From Astropecten irregularis (lineage: Eukaryota; Echinodermata; Asteroidea; Paxillosida; Astropectinidae), in assembly GCA_963971285.1 (NCBI GenBank), contig OZ020248.1, forward strand, positions 2,728,001-2,792,000: DNA of 64,000 nucleotides, given 5' to 3'. Each line of letters begins with the position of its first letter. Within the stretch, counting starts at the first letter, position 1. Below the pieces are notes generated by a model. That model worked only from the letters and a program-made list of their open reading frames with translations, did no database searches and was not told where the DNA came from. The position numbers and the translations under genes are program-made. Shown one piece after another: positions 32,754 to 43,900 of the stretch.

Positions 32754-34914
32754 TGTTCTGTTCAATTCAGTTAATCGTGTTTTATCATCAAATAATAAGC
32801 ATCCAAAGAATGATACATGCGTTTACTAATGTCCAAAACGCAATGAACTCTTTTGATCTCCTGATTGGCAAATGGAGAATGACTCAGCGTTTAACACCAC
32901 ATGTCCGTCAGTGATGAACGTTGATCTGCAGCTGCAGCTGGATATCAAATGCGAACAAAACGAATGCAACGATAGACGGGAGCTTGAAGCGGCAACGGAA
33001 TGCCATGTCAAAGAAGAAAGTCAGGGTCCTAGACATGATGTGCTTTACCGGAACAAATGCTGCAACTTGAATGAATGGATCTAAATTTGTCACGCTTATC
33101 ATCTTGATACGTGTGTTGAAAGGCGTCACCTAAGACCTGCATAAAAACAATAATCAACAGTGAAACTTGATTACTGAAGATTTCTTACTTGATTATTTAA
33201 TACGTGTTACTGGCAAATTACATGTATATCATAAGTGACAACATTCAATTCAAACAAGTTTTTAAAAACATGTAAGAGATGGGCTCATTAAAACATTGTA
33301 GGGCCTAGCATATTTTTTTATTCAGCAAGTTCAGCAAAATATTGCTAGATTTGATAAATTTTACTTAAATAATCATATCATGTGGTAAGGTCAGTCAAAC
33401 AATGCTGAAAAAAATTGATTTAATAAGGTAGCACAGAAAAGGTTGACAAAAATATCAAATTTGGGAAGCTGGATTCTTGTGCTGAGAACAAAACATAGGC
33501 CTACATCCCCAATAACTTATATTACTATTACTTTCGCCAAGGGAAACTGACTCAGTGACGTGACTGAGCAGTTGTCAACGACGCAAAATTAGGCTTAATC
33601 AATTAGGGCCTAGCATTTTTATTCTCCTACTTGGGCGTCCATTTACAATCCAGATTCCTAGCATTTCTAATAAGAATTCTTTATCTGCTATACATACCGA
33701 TGATTCTACGATTTATACTTGTCAACTTCAGAAAAAGCCACAAAACACAACACAATTTTGCGTGATCATCATCTGGAACGTCTGTGATCTTCGACGCATG
33801 AACAATGAAACAATTTACTTTAGACTGCATAGTATTTTCTTATGCTGGAAAAAGAACTCCATTACGTGCGACGACGTCTGGGTATCTGACAAGCTTATAC
33901 CGTTCCAAACTATAGAGGGCAGCATCATTTTTGATCAGTTTATGTACTTTTATGATATTGATAACATTCAACAGTCCACGTATTATTTTTTATTGTAGGC
34001 GAGCCTAGGCTAAACTTTTTGAGGCCTACGGCTTACTTACATAATTATGTACTTCGGTTGTGAATCTCAATACCAGTAACAGTTCCATGGATTATAGCTC
34101 CATGGTTATAATACACACACAGGACCTGGCCCAGCTCAGGGAGGCTTCTCTGGTTTACTCATTAATATTCAAGTCAAGGTTAAACTTCTAACCAATCACA
34201 TTGCATTAACTCAATGGATAGGCCTAATTTTTTTCTTAAGTAAATGCATGCCTAATTAGAGTAATTACACCATGGACTTTCTCCATGGTTATACAATAAA
34301 GAAAAGTACAACAGAAATAAGACTTGAAAAAAGTGTATCCGAAAAATTGTAAAAATTCCCAAACCAAATGTTTTTATCCGGTGTTCACTTGGAAGAAATA
34401 TGAGTACAGCTATTGAATGAATCGGGCCACTGATTTTCCACAAAAATGGAAAACGGACGGAATTCATGGAATCTGCCTCTTGAAACGGAATTCCATTTTC
34501 AAAACAGAAGTAAGTAAATTCACCAATTACATTCACAAAATCCATCATTTATGTGAACTGATTGCTATACATTTTCCTAGGCTAACTGAATCATGGTTTG
34601 GTCTTGCAATAGTTGACGACTGTTTTTTTGTGTGGCAAAACACAGTCTGACAAGTTAGTTTTCACTGTGCAAAAGTTACAACACTTTTCCAGTGCATGCC
34701 CATGCAGTCAGTACAGTGTGCGATTTACTGCGTGTGTATACAACTTTTAGGAACTGAATAGCACGAAACAGATTTGTTCAGTCTGAAACCAAAATGTTCA
34801 TCCTTAAACGGAATCCAAGGATTTTTGCAATGGAATTTGCACTTTTCTGAAACGGAAAATCATTGGCCCTAAATGAAATGTCATGAAAATAATTTGAATA
34901 TGATGTTCTTGCAG
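32754..34914. other. divergent intergenic region, ankyrin gene / DCXR
   Basis: This interval should hold the promoters of both genes and the first exon of DCXR. I found no exon encoding the expected nucleotide-binding start (..VTGAGKG), so it may be diverged, missing or unrecognised. An AP-1/CRE-like inverted cluster, CTGACTCAGTGACGTGACTG, lies at 33547-33566. The far end is occupied by a MITE (34424-34869). Confidence 0.4.
34424..34869. mobile_element. 446-bp MITE
   Basis: Terminal inverted repeats GGGCCACTGATTTTCC and GGAAAATCATTGGCCC. Inner GAAACGG/CCGTTTC-type words are repeated. It ends only 45 bp before the first recognised DCXR exon. Noncoding. Confidence 0.65.
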
Positions 34915-37900
34915 GTATTGGGAGAGACACAGCCAAGATGCTAGTGAAATGTGGTGCTGAGGTCTTTGCACTCAGTAGAACTCAGTCAGATCTCGATAGA
35001 CTCAAGAAAGAGGTTTGTAATTCATGATGGAATAATGGGAGACTTTGAAGAACCGGTCTTCAAGTCAACAGCGCATGTACACGCGCACCACGCAATAATT
35101 GTGAGCATTGGTGCATTGTTTTGCGCATACGTGTGCGTGCGCTGTTGACTTGAAGTCCGTTTCTCCAAAGTCTCCCATTGTCCACTGAATAATGTAACTG
35201 GATGCATTCGCACTGACGGACTTTACAGAAAAACATTATTAAGAGTTTACTGGACGCAAAGCATGATGAACTAAGGTTTTCTGATATGTCCAGCAGGATT
35301 ACTTGATCTGTTCTTTTATAGGATTTTGTTTCATTATCAGTGTCAGAGGTTTGCAAAGATGAAGAGTGCTCAAGTTTTGGTTCCTTCCCTAATTACAGAA
35401 GATGCTTGGAGTTAGGAGGGTCTGACATAAATTCAATCCTAGCAGGATCTTTCTCAAAGATCCTGCTAGTACTGTACGTCAAGCCCTTTCAACTCCAGGG
35501 CTCGATTTCACAAAAGGCTCAGACAGATCATAACATGCGTATTAATCTTAATTGCTAAGCAAAGTGTGATATGTCACAATGCTAGTTACTATGGAAACAG
35601 GTACTACTTTAGTAAACAAAAAAAATGAATCGTAAATCTTTGTGAAATCGACCACAGGCATATTTTCAGGTCAGCTTAGTATTTTGGTTGATGAACAGTT
35701 TGCGGCAGCAGTTTATTCCTTGTATTAATTGGCCGTTTAATTAACTACAGTCCTCAATACGTTCTTCTGTCTACTTGTAGATCCACAATGCATTGTGTAC
35801 TGTATTCTTACTTTGTTTATAATTATTACCCAGGAACCGACCATCCATACATTGTGCGCTGACTTGGCTGACCGCCAAGCTACTCAGGCAGCTGTTGAGA
35901 GTATCGGGACCATTGATCTCCTCGTGAACAATGCAGGTATTGGTGTTCTGGAATCATTCCTTGAAGTGACACCAGATGTTTTTAACAAGTATAGAAATGC
36001 TGGTATTATAAAGTTTTCCATAGATTCGTCCATTCACATAGCATTCTTTAAATGAAAACATTTTTAATTAGAATCATAAAGCTTTGAATTCTAGCTAATA
36101 ATTTAATTGATTAAACCAGGGGACGATTGCATTGAGCTTAAGTCATCAGCCTCCTTCCAAAAAGCTGAACAGACAGCCACAAAATAGAAGTACTAAGGCC
36201 AATTTCATGGAGCTGTTAAGCAAAGCAAAATTGCTAAGCACACAATGTCTTGCTCAATGAAATAAACCACCCAATTCCATCAAACAACAGCCAAAGAACA
36301 ATCGCAAGTGATAAACAACGCATAGAAATTTAGTTGTTAATCCTCTTAGGCAAAAAATTTCATGCTTAGCAGCAAATTGTCGTGCTAAGCAGGGCCGTGA
36401 AATTTGCCCCTGTACATAAAACTTAACTTCTTTTTCTTCCTTTCTTATTCAGAACAATGAATATAAATGTGCATGCAGTCATTCAGGTTTCACAAATTCA
36501 CAGGTAAGATAACATGACATACATGTAGTTTACATTTTTACTACAAGTGTCCCTTTTTCTTTTGAGATTCTTAAGTTTCATTCAGAAAAAAAAAGTCGGG
36601 AGAATTTGGAGGGAAAATCTGGACCTAAGAAGAAAAACCCATTTCCCAAGTTGGTAATATTTAATTTGAGTCCAGAGAATGAATGATAAATTGTGAGAAT
36701 TACTGGGGGCTTTTATTTGTAGATTGCAGCAAAAACCATGGTTGCCAGAAAATGCGGTGGTGCTATCGTCAACGTTTCCAGTCAGGCTTCTCTTGTGGCT
36801 CTTAAAGATCACACCGTTTACTGTGAGTATTAATTCTGAACTCTGTAAGCCGTTAACTTGACAAAACCATGGCTTGGGCTTTGGCTTCAGCTTGGGCTGT
36901 TTCGGCCTGTTTAAAGTCCTCTAAGGAAAGTACTGTACACATTTTTCTAAATGAGTGGCAGGCCCTAAGCCAAAGCCCCAAACCAAACCTTTAAGTTTTT
37001 GCTAGACTAGTGCCTATTTGCACTCCATTTATGATAATAACTAGAATTCTTCATTTTTTTTAAATTAAAACTTCTTCATTTTATCTTATAGGTGCAAGTA
37101 AAGCAGCATTAGATTCAATCACTAAGAATATGGCCATGGAACTTGGACCTCATCAGGTAACTATCGGACGTCAATTGTCTGTATCTGTTGGTCGGTCGGG
37201 CTGTTTGTTTGTTTGTCTCCTTCAAAGGCTGTCATTCACATAAGCTGAAGTCGTTTGTATTTTTCCAATGCCACATTGCAGCTGCACTATTGATCACATA
37301 TTTAAGAAACAAATGCGCTGTGGATGTAAATTTTCTTCAAAAAAATATGACAAGCAATTAAAGTTTGTTCCTGCGTGCGTTTTGTTATCCTATGGCCTTT
37401 TTTGTTTTTTAATCACGATTTTGTTCTGATCTGTTTTACTTGCAAGTTACAATGTATCATTGGTTTTGCACTTAATAATAGAAAATGTTCATTCACATGC
37501 CCGTTCACAATTAAGACTTCATAACGTGTTTATTGCATAATCATCAACTAACCACAAGGGAAACTGACTGGATTAATTGACCACTATATCCCAAAGATAA
37601 TTTTTCTTTATTCACTTTTCAATGACTTAGAATCAATCCTGTCGGTTTCCCTTATTATTTGATGATTATATTAATCAAAAAGCTGTGTCCTCTTTTTGAG
37701 TGATCCCCCAATAACCGTTTCTCAGGTTGCAGCATTGCTGCATGTATCGATGAAATGATCCTTGGGATATAGCAGTATGAGAGTTGTTTCATGGCTTCTG
37801 ACTGCCAAACGAACAAAGATAATTGACTATTAGGGACATCACCAACATAGGGCTGATGGATAGCTCAATTTGTATTAGTTGTGATGATCGTAACCCTAGG

Positions 37901-38173
37901 TCTAACATGGAGACTGGGACCCAGTCCCCATGTCAGACCTAGGCTCACTGGTACAGTATTTTGAAGATCGCTGGTTCGCATCCCGCTCCAGTTTGTTCAC
38001 TTTTCATTAGTTTATTGCATGATATACTTGATGAATATTACTTAAATCATTTCAGATCAGAGTGAATTATGTCAACCCTACGGTCGTACTCACCACATTG
38101 GGTAAGATTTGCTGGTTAGACCCTGCTAGAGGTGATCCAATGAAAGCACGTATCCCTCTTGGCCACTTTGCAG
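34915..38173 (+). CDS. DCXR: L-xylulose reductase (dicarbonyl/L-xylulose reductase), partial
   Basis: Recognised coding exons: 34915-35012, 35834-35988, 36453-36486, 36723-36822, 37092-37156 and 38056-38173. This short-chain dehydrogenase (human DCXR, 244 aa) uses NADPH to reduce L-xylulose and alpha-dicarbonyls. Visible features in order: GIGRDTAKML completing the cofactor-binding glycine motif; LSRTQSDLDRL, with the Ser-Arg-Thr typical of NADPH-dependent members; DLLVNNAG; IVNVSSQAS with the catalytic serine; the Y-C-A-S-K catalytic Tyr-Lys pair split by an intron; and VNPTVVLTT with IPLGHFA. The first exon (MxxxxxGKRVLVTGAGKG type) and last exon (about 35 residues) were not found. The junction after 36486 is unusual (see findings). 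The last recognised exon ends in phase 1 after GHFA, as expected before the human-like EVEHVV. Downstream the gene runs into the satellite. Confidence 0.88.
35035..35178. mobile_element. 144-bp palindromic MITE, family G
   Basis: ATGGGAGACTTTGAAGAACC and TTCAAGTCAACAGCGCA face GTGCGCTGTTGACTTGAAG and AAAGTCTCCCAT. This is the second copy of the family at 28168-28305, with different middle sequence. It begins 22 bp after a DCXR splice donor. Confidence 0.75.
35395..35710. repeat. dispersed element, family A, split by a family B MITE
   Basis: GCTTGGAGTTAGGAGGGTC, AGGATCTTTCTCAAAGATCC and CAACTCCA run up to 35497. The family A right end (CATATTTTCAGG, TATTTTGGTTGATGAACAG) resumes after 35653. 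The intervening element is at 35498-35653. Confidence 0.65.
35498..35653. mobile_element. family B MITE nested in family A
   Basis: The ends GGGCTCGATTTCACAAA and TTTGTGAAATCGACC are complementary. The interior ATTAATCTTAATTGCTAAGCA matches the IQCK-intron copy at 8909. It lies in a DCXR intron. Confidence 0.7.
36197..36410. mobile_element. MITE, 214 bp
   Basis: GGCCAATTTCATGGAGCTG and TTAAGCAAAGCAAAATTGC face AAATTTCATGCTTAGCAGC, GTGCTAAGCAGGGCC and GTGAAATTTGCCCC. The left half matches 21554-21660. It lies in a DCXR intron just before the 34-nt exon. Confidence 0.6.
36865..36989. mobile_element. inverted-repeat element, 125 bp
   Basis: CCATGGCTTGGGCTTTGGCT faces AAGCCAAAGCCCCAAACC, with an inner palindromic GGCCTG/CAGGCCC pair. 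It lies in a DCXR intron. Confidence 0.5.
37681..38012 (+). mobile_element. tRNA-derived SINE interrupted by a 50-bp palindrome
   Basis: The leader (GATCCTTGGGATATAGCAGT, GGCTTCTGACTGCC, AACAAAGATAATTGAC) matches the SINE at 17319, and the B-box side (TCGCTGGTTCGCATCCCG) and TTGTTCACTTTTCA tail follow. The middle of the tRNA part is replaced by the palindrome at about 37897-37943. A detached tail fragment of the same family lies at 37541-37625. It lies in a DCXR intron. Confidence 0.65.
37897..37943. repeat. short palindrome inserted in SINE
   Basis: CCTAGGTCTAACATGGAGAC and GTCCCCATGTCAGACCTAGG are near-perfect complements around a few bases (TGGGACCCA). It falls between the A-box region and the B box of the SINE copy, suggesting insertion of a very short foldback element. 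Confidence 0.55.
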
Positions 38174-38334
38174 GTAGGAAGCTGGAACAGAAATCCATAT
38201 CATTTATTTGATTAAAATCCTGATATTTACGAAATGGAGGCTCTGGCGCAGGCTGTGTCAGCCATATTCTAAAAAAAATAGGTTATGGTTTTTCATTGAA
38301 GCTGAAGCTCTGTTTCTTTTTCAAACCAGAGAAT

Positions 38335-38445
38335 CTACTTCCGAACCGCAGCCAAAAGCCTCTATTTTGATACCCGTTATTTTAGAATGGATTCACAAAA
38401 TGGAGCCAGAGCCTGAGCTGGAGCCCGAGTCTGAGCCTCCGTTTC
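38335..38445. repeat. dispersed repeat, family X
   Basis: CTTCCGAACCGCAGCCAAAA, CCTCTATTTTGATACCCG, TTTTAGAATGGATTCACAAAA and GAGCC(T/A)GAGC words. The left flank repeats the 'GTTTTTCATTGAAGCTGAAG' context seen at 30220. This is the last ordinary sequence before the satellite except for 400 bp of AT-rich DNA. Confidence 0.55.
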
Positions 38446-40485
38446 GTAATCCCCCACGGACAACATTTACCTAAAATTGTGTTCACCTAACTACAAACAT
38501 AGCATTAATCCTCAATATTGAAGTTTCTTGATGTGAATTTTAAGCTACATTTTACCATTCCGCATTTGCCAAGAATAAGCCATTTTCTTTCGAATTTCCA
38601 AGTTGTTTGGTCATTTACATATCATGAATATTCATGTTTTCCTCAAGATGATGAGGTAGAAGAGGGGATTCGCTTTCCTTATGAATATTTATACGCAGTG
38701 TGTTGCATATTAATATATTATATTAATAGATGCACTCCGATTATTTGTATTTGTTATTCTTTAACATTGTACAGAATTAAACGCCACTACAAGGGTGCAC
38801 CCAAGTAAATAGTCCTAAAATCAGTCCGCCGAGCTCATTAATAAAAGTTAAGCACTCAATATATTTTAAATAAGAGAGTTGTGAGAGCTATGGAAATGAA
38901 GGATTGAAGAAATATGGCACTGGACCTCCTGCCTGGACTCTGGGCTTCCATTTATGAGCAGTGTGATGCAATTGGGTGAGAAAAGTGGGTCTATTTCAGC
39001 CGCTTTTCCCTCTTCAAATTTGCAGAGGGATGTTTTTTTAATGGCTTCTTTGACTGGAGTGATCCATATACCTTGTTTTAAGGGGTGGTCAGCTGAGAAT
39101 GAGTATATCTCAAAAATTCAAAGGTCAACCCACCATAAAATGAAAAGAAAATGAAAGGTGACATATGTTTCATCATCATTTTCTTTTGTGCAACTTGAAC
39201 AGCTGCGCGCAGGACACCAAATCACCAAGCTACCCCCCCCCCAAAAAAAAAATCATGAAAAGAAATGGACACCCATGTCTATGGGAGTTTATTTACTTGA
39301 ATGCAACCATAACGCGGGCGATCGGCGAGCCTCGGCATCGCCGTCCATACGCCGACCAAGTCGAAGGCCCGAACTCGTACGCCGACCGACTCGTACGCCA
39401 ACCAACTCGTACGACGACCAACTCGTACGCCACCAGCACATTAAGATTGTACGTAGTTTGTATTAACAAAATAAACAAGCACTGAGTGTGCCGTGCTCGT
39501 CCACGTCGGTGGGGGGCAAACCTAATTTGAATATAATCTTGATATAATAATTTCTCACACTACAACGTGCACTGTGTTCATCAGTCTAATTAATTAGCTT
39601 CGCTCTGTTGAGCTGACAAATTTATGTCAAAAGCAGGGGAATTATATCCTATGGTTACCGAAAAAGTACAATACACACTGGCATAAGAACAGCTTAAAAC
39701 GACGTCACATTCATAAGCCAATCAGAGTAGGGAAAGCTAAAAATGTATTTCCAAACACTGTTAAGGGCCAATCACGTTTATTCCAATTCCAGGCTATTCC
39801 AACACCAGCAGGGTTGTAATGTTTCTGGGTTAATCAGGAAAGTTAAACTTTCTCTTATGTTTCCTCCTCAATATATTTTAAATAAGAGAGTTGTGAGAGC
39901 TATGGAAATGAAGGATTGAAGAAATATGGCACTGGACCTCCTGCCTGGACTCTGGGCTTCCATTTATGAGCAGTGTGATGCAATTGGGTGAGAAAAGTGG
40001 GTCTATTTCAGCCGCTTTTCCCTCTTCAAATTTGCAGAGGGATGTTTTTTTAATGGCTTCTTTGACTGGAGTGATCCATATACCTTGTTTTAAGGGGTGG
40101 TCAGCTGAGAATGAGTATATCTCAAAAATTCAAAGGTCAACCCACCATAAAATGAAAAGAAAATGAAAGGTGACATATGTTTCATCATCATTTTCTTTTG
40201 TGCAACTTGAACAGCTGCGCGCAGGACACCAAATCACCAAGCTACCCCCCCCCCCCCCCAAAAAAAAATCATGAAAAGAAATGGACACCCATGTCTATGG
40301 GAGTTTATTTACTTGAATGCAACCATAACGCGGGCGATCGGCGAGCCTCGGCATCGCCGTCCATACGCCGACCAAGTCGAAGGCCCGAACTCGTACGCCG
40401 ACCGACTCGTACGCCAACCAACTCGTACGACGACCAACTCGTACGCCACCAGCACATTAAGATTGTACGTAGTTTGTATTAACAA

Positions 40486-40491
40486 AATAAA
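40486..40491 (+). terminator. poly(A)-signal-like site in each satellite unit (example copy)
   Basis: AATAAA here is followed within 10-45 bp by a GT-rich run (GAGTGTGCCGTG .. GTCGGTGGGGGG), the layout of a metazoan cleavage/polyadenylation site. It lies about 600 bp downstream of the TATA-like block that opens the same unit and recurs in every copy. Confidence 0.35.
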
Positions 40492-40717
40492 CAAGCACTG
40501 AGTGTGCCGTGCTCGTCCACGTCGGTGGGGGGCAAACCTAATTTGAATATAATCTTGATATAATAATTTCTCACACTACAACGTGCACTGTGTTCATCAG
40601 TCTAATTAATTAGCTTCGCTCTGTTGAGCTGACAAATTTATGTCAAAAGCAGGGGAATTATATCCTATGGTTACCGAAAAAGTACAATACACACTGGCAT
40701 AAGAACAGCTTAAAACG

Positions 40718-40902
40718 ACGTCACATTCATAAGCCAATCAGAGTAGGGAAAGCTAAAAATGTATTTCCAAACACTGTTAAGGGCCAATCACGTTTATTCC
40801 AATTCCAGGCTATTCCAACACCAGCAGGGTTGTAATGTTTCTGGGTTAATCAGGAAAGTTAAACTTTCTCTTATGTTTCCTCCTCAATATATTTTAAATA
40901 AG
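40718..40902 (+). promoter_or_regulatory. promoter-like block in each satellite unit (example copy)
   Basis: In the order of a Pol II promoter lie a CRE core (ACGTCA, 40718-40723), a CCAAT box in a full NF-Y context (AGCCAATCAG, CCAAT at 40734), a second one (GGCCAATCAC, CCAAT at 40784), and a TATA-like TATATTTTAAATAAG at about 40888-40902, just across the unit boundary. TAATTAATTA, a paired homeodomain-type site, lies further upstream in the unit. The same block is present in every copy. Function is inference from motifs only. Confidence 0.35.
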
Positions 40903-43900
40903 AGAGTTGTGAGAGCTATGGAAATGAAGGATTGAAGAAATATGGCACTGGACCTCCTGCCTGGACTCTGGGCTTCCATTTATGAGCAGTGTGATGCAAT
41001 TGGGTGAGAAAAGTGGGTCTATTTCAGCCGCTTTTCCCTCTTCAAATTTGCAGAGGGATGTTTTTTTAATGGCTTCTTTGACTGGAGTGATCCATATACC
41101 TTGTTTTAAGGGGTGGTCAGCTGAGAATGAGTATATCTCAAAAATTCAAAGGTCAACCCACCATAAAATGAAAAGAAAATGAAAGGTGACATATGTTTCA
41201 TCATCATTTTCTTTTGTGCAACTTGAACAGCTGCGCGCAGGACACCAAATCACCAAGCTACCCCCCCCCAAAAAAAATCATGAAAAGAAATGGACACCCA
41301 TGTCTATGGGAGTTTATTTACTTGAATGCAACCATAACGCGGGCGATCGGCGAGCCTCGGCATCGCCGTCCATACGCCGACCAAGTCGAAGGCCCGAACT
41401 CGTACGCCGACCGACTCGTACGCCAACCAACTCGTACGACGACCAACTCGTACGCCACCAGCACATTAAGATTGTACGCAGTTTGTATTAACAAAATAAA
41501 CAAGCACTGAGTGTGCCGTGCTCGTCCACGTCGGTGGGGGGCAAACCTAATTTGAATATAATCTTGATATAATAATTTCTCACACTACAACGTGCACTGT
41601 GTTCATCAGTCTAATTAATTAGCTTCGCTCTGTTGAGCTGACAAATTTATGTCAAAAGCAGGGGAATTATATCCTATGGTTACCGAAAAAGTACAATACA
41701 CACTGGCATAAGAACAGCTTAAAACGACGTCACATTCATAAGCCAATCAGAGTAGGGAAAGCTAAAAATGTATTTCCAAACACTGTTAAGGGCCAATCAC
41801 GTTTATTCCAATTCCAGGCTATTCCAACACCAGCAGGGTTGTAATGTTTCTGGGTTAATCAGGAAAGTTAAACTTTCTCTTATGTTTCCTCCTCAATATA
41901 TTTTAAATAAGAGAGTTGTGAGAGCTATGGAAATGAAGGATTGAAGAAATATGGCACTGGACCTCCTGCCTGGACTCTGGGCTTCCATTTATGAGCAGTG
42001 TGATGCAATTGGGTGAGAAAAGTGGGTCTATTTCAGCCGCTTTTCCCTCTTCAAATTTGCAGAGGGATGTTTTTTTAATGGCTTCTTTGACTGGAGTGAT
42101 CCATATACCTTGTTTTAAGGGGTGGTCAGCTGAGAATGAGTATATCTCAAAAATTCAAAGGTCAACCCACCATAAAATGAAAAGAAAATGAAAGGTGACA
42201 TATGTTTCATCATCATTTTCTTTTGTGCAACTTGAACAGCTGCGCGCAGGACACCAAATCACCAAGCTACCCCCCCCCCCAAAAAAAAAATCATGAAAAG
42301 AAATGGACACCCATGTCTATGGGAGTTTATTTACTTGAATGCAACCATAACGCGGGCGATCGGCGAGCCTCGGCATCGCCGTCCATACGCCGACCAAGTC
42401 GAAGGCCCGAACTCGTACGCCGACCGACTCGTACGCCAACCAACTCGTACGACGACCAACTCGTACGCCACCAGCACATTAAGATTGTACGTAGTTTGTA
42501 TTAACAAAATAAACAAGCACTGAGTGTGCCGTGCTCGTCCACGTCGGTGGGGGGCAAACCTAATTTGAATATAATCTTGATATAATAATTTCTCACACTA
42601 CAACGTGCACTGTGTTCATCAGTCTAATTAATTAGCTTCGCTCTGTTGAGCTGACAAATTTATGTCAAAAGCAGGGGAATTATATCCTATGGTTACCGAA
42701 AAAGTACAATACACACTGGCATAAGAACAGCTTAAAACGACGTCACATTCATAAGCCAATCAGAGTAGGGAAAGCTAAAAATGTATTTCCAAACACTGTT
42801 AAGGGCCAATCACGTTTATTCCAATTCCAGGCTATTCCAACACCAGCAGGGTTGTAATGTTTCTGGGTTAATCAGGAAAGTTAAACTTTCTCTTATGTTT
42901 CCTCCTCAATATATTTTAAATAAGAGAGTTGTGAGAGCTATGGAAATGAAGGATTGAAGAAATATGGCACTGGACCTCCTGCCTGGACTCTGGGCTTCCA
43001 TTTATGAGCAGTGTGATGCAATTGGGTGAGAAAAGTGGGTCTATTTCAGCCGCTTTTCCCTCTTCAAATTTGCAGAGGGATGTTTTTTTAATGGCTTCTT
43101 TGACTGGAGTGATCCATATACCTTGTTTTAAGGGGTGGTCAGCTGAGAATGAGTATATCTCAAAAATTCAAAGGTCAACCCACCATAAAATGAAAAGAAA
43201 ATGAAAGGTGACATATGTTTCATCATCATTTTCTTTTGTGCAACTTGAACAGCTGCGCGCAGGACACCAAATCACCAAGCTACCCCCCCCCAAAAAAAAA
43301 AATCATGAAAAGAAATGGACACCCATGTCTATGGGAGTTTATTTACTTGAATGCAACCATAACGCGGGCGATCGGCGAGCCTCGGCATCGCCGTCCATAC
43401 GCCGACCAAGTCGAAGGCCCGAACTCGTACGCCGACCGACTCGTACGCCAACCAACTCGTACGACGACCAACTCGTACGCCACCAGCACATTAAGATTGT
43501 ACGTAGTTTGTATTAACAAAATAAACAAGCACTGAGTGTGCCGTGCTCGTCCACGTCGGTGGGGGGCAAACCTAATTTGAATATAATCTTGATATAATAA
43601 TTTCTCACACTACAACGTGCACTGTGTTCATCAGTCTAATTAATTAGCTTCGCTCTGTTGAGCTGACAAATTTATGTCAAAAGCAGGGGAATTATATCCT
43701 ATGGTTACCGAAAAAGTACAATACACACTGGCATAAGAACAGCTTAAAACGACGTCACATTCATAAGCCAATCAGAGTAGGGAAAGCTAAAAATGTATTT
43801 CCAAACACTGTTAAGGGCCAATCACGTTTATTCCAATTCCAGGCTATTCCAACACCAGCAGGGTTGTAATGTTTCTGGGTTAATCAGGAAAGTTAAACTT

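Noticed and set aside
32872-33084. Short plus-strand frame (MENDSAF...) as the first DCXR exon
   Set aside because: It lacks any VTGAGK-type motif and has no donor in the right phase. It is more likely 5' flank of the ankyrin gene.
38518-38808. 96-codon frame just before the satellite as the last DCXR exon
   Set aside because: It shows none of the expected residues (VNAILFLLSD, GGFW) and no suitable acceptor in phase.
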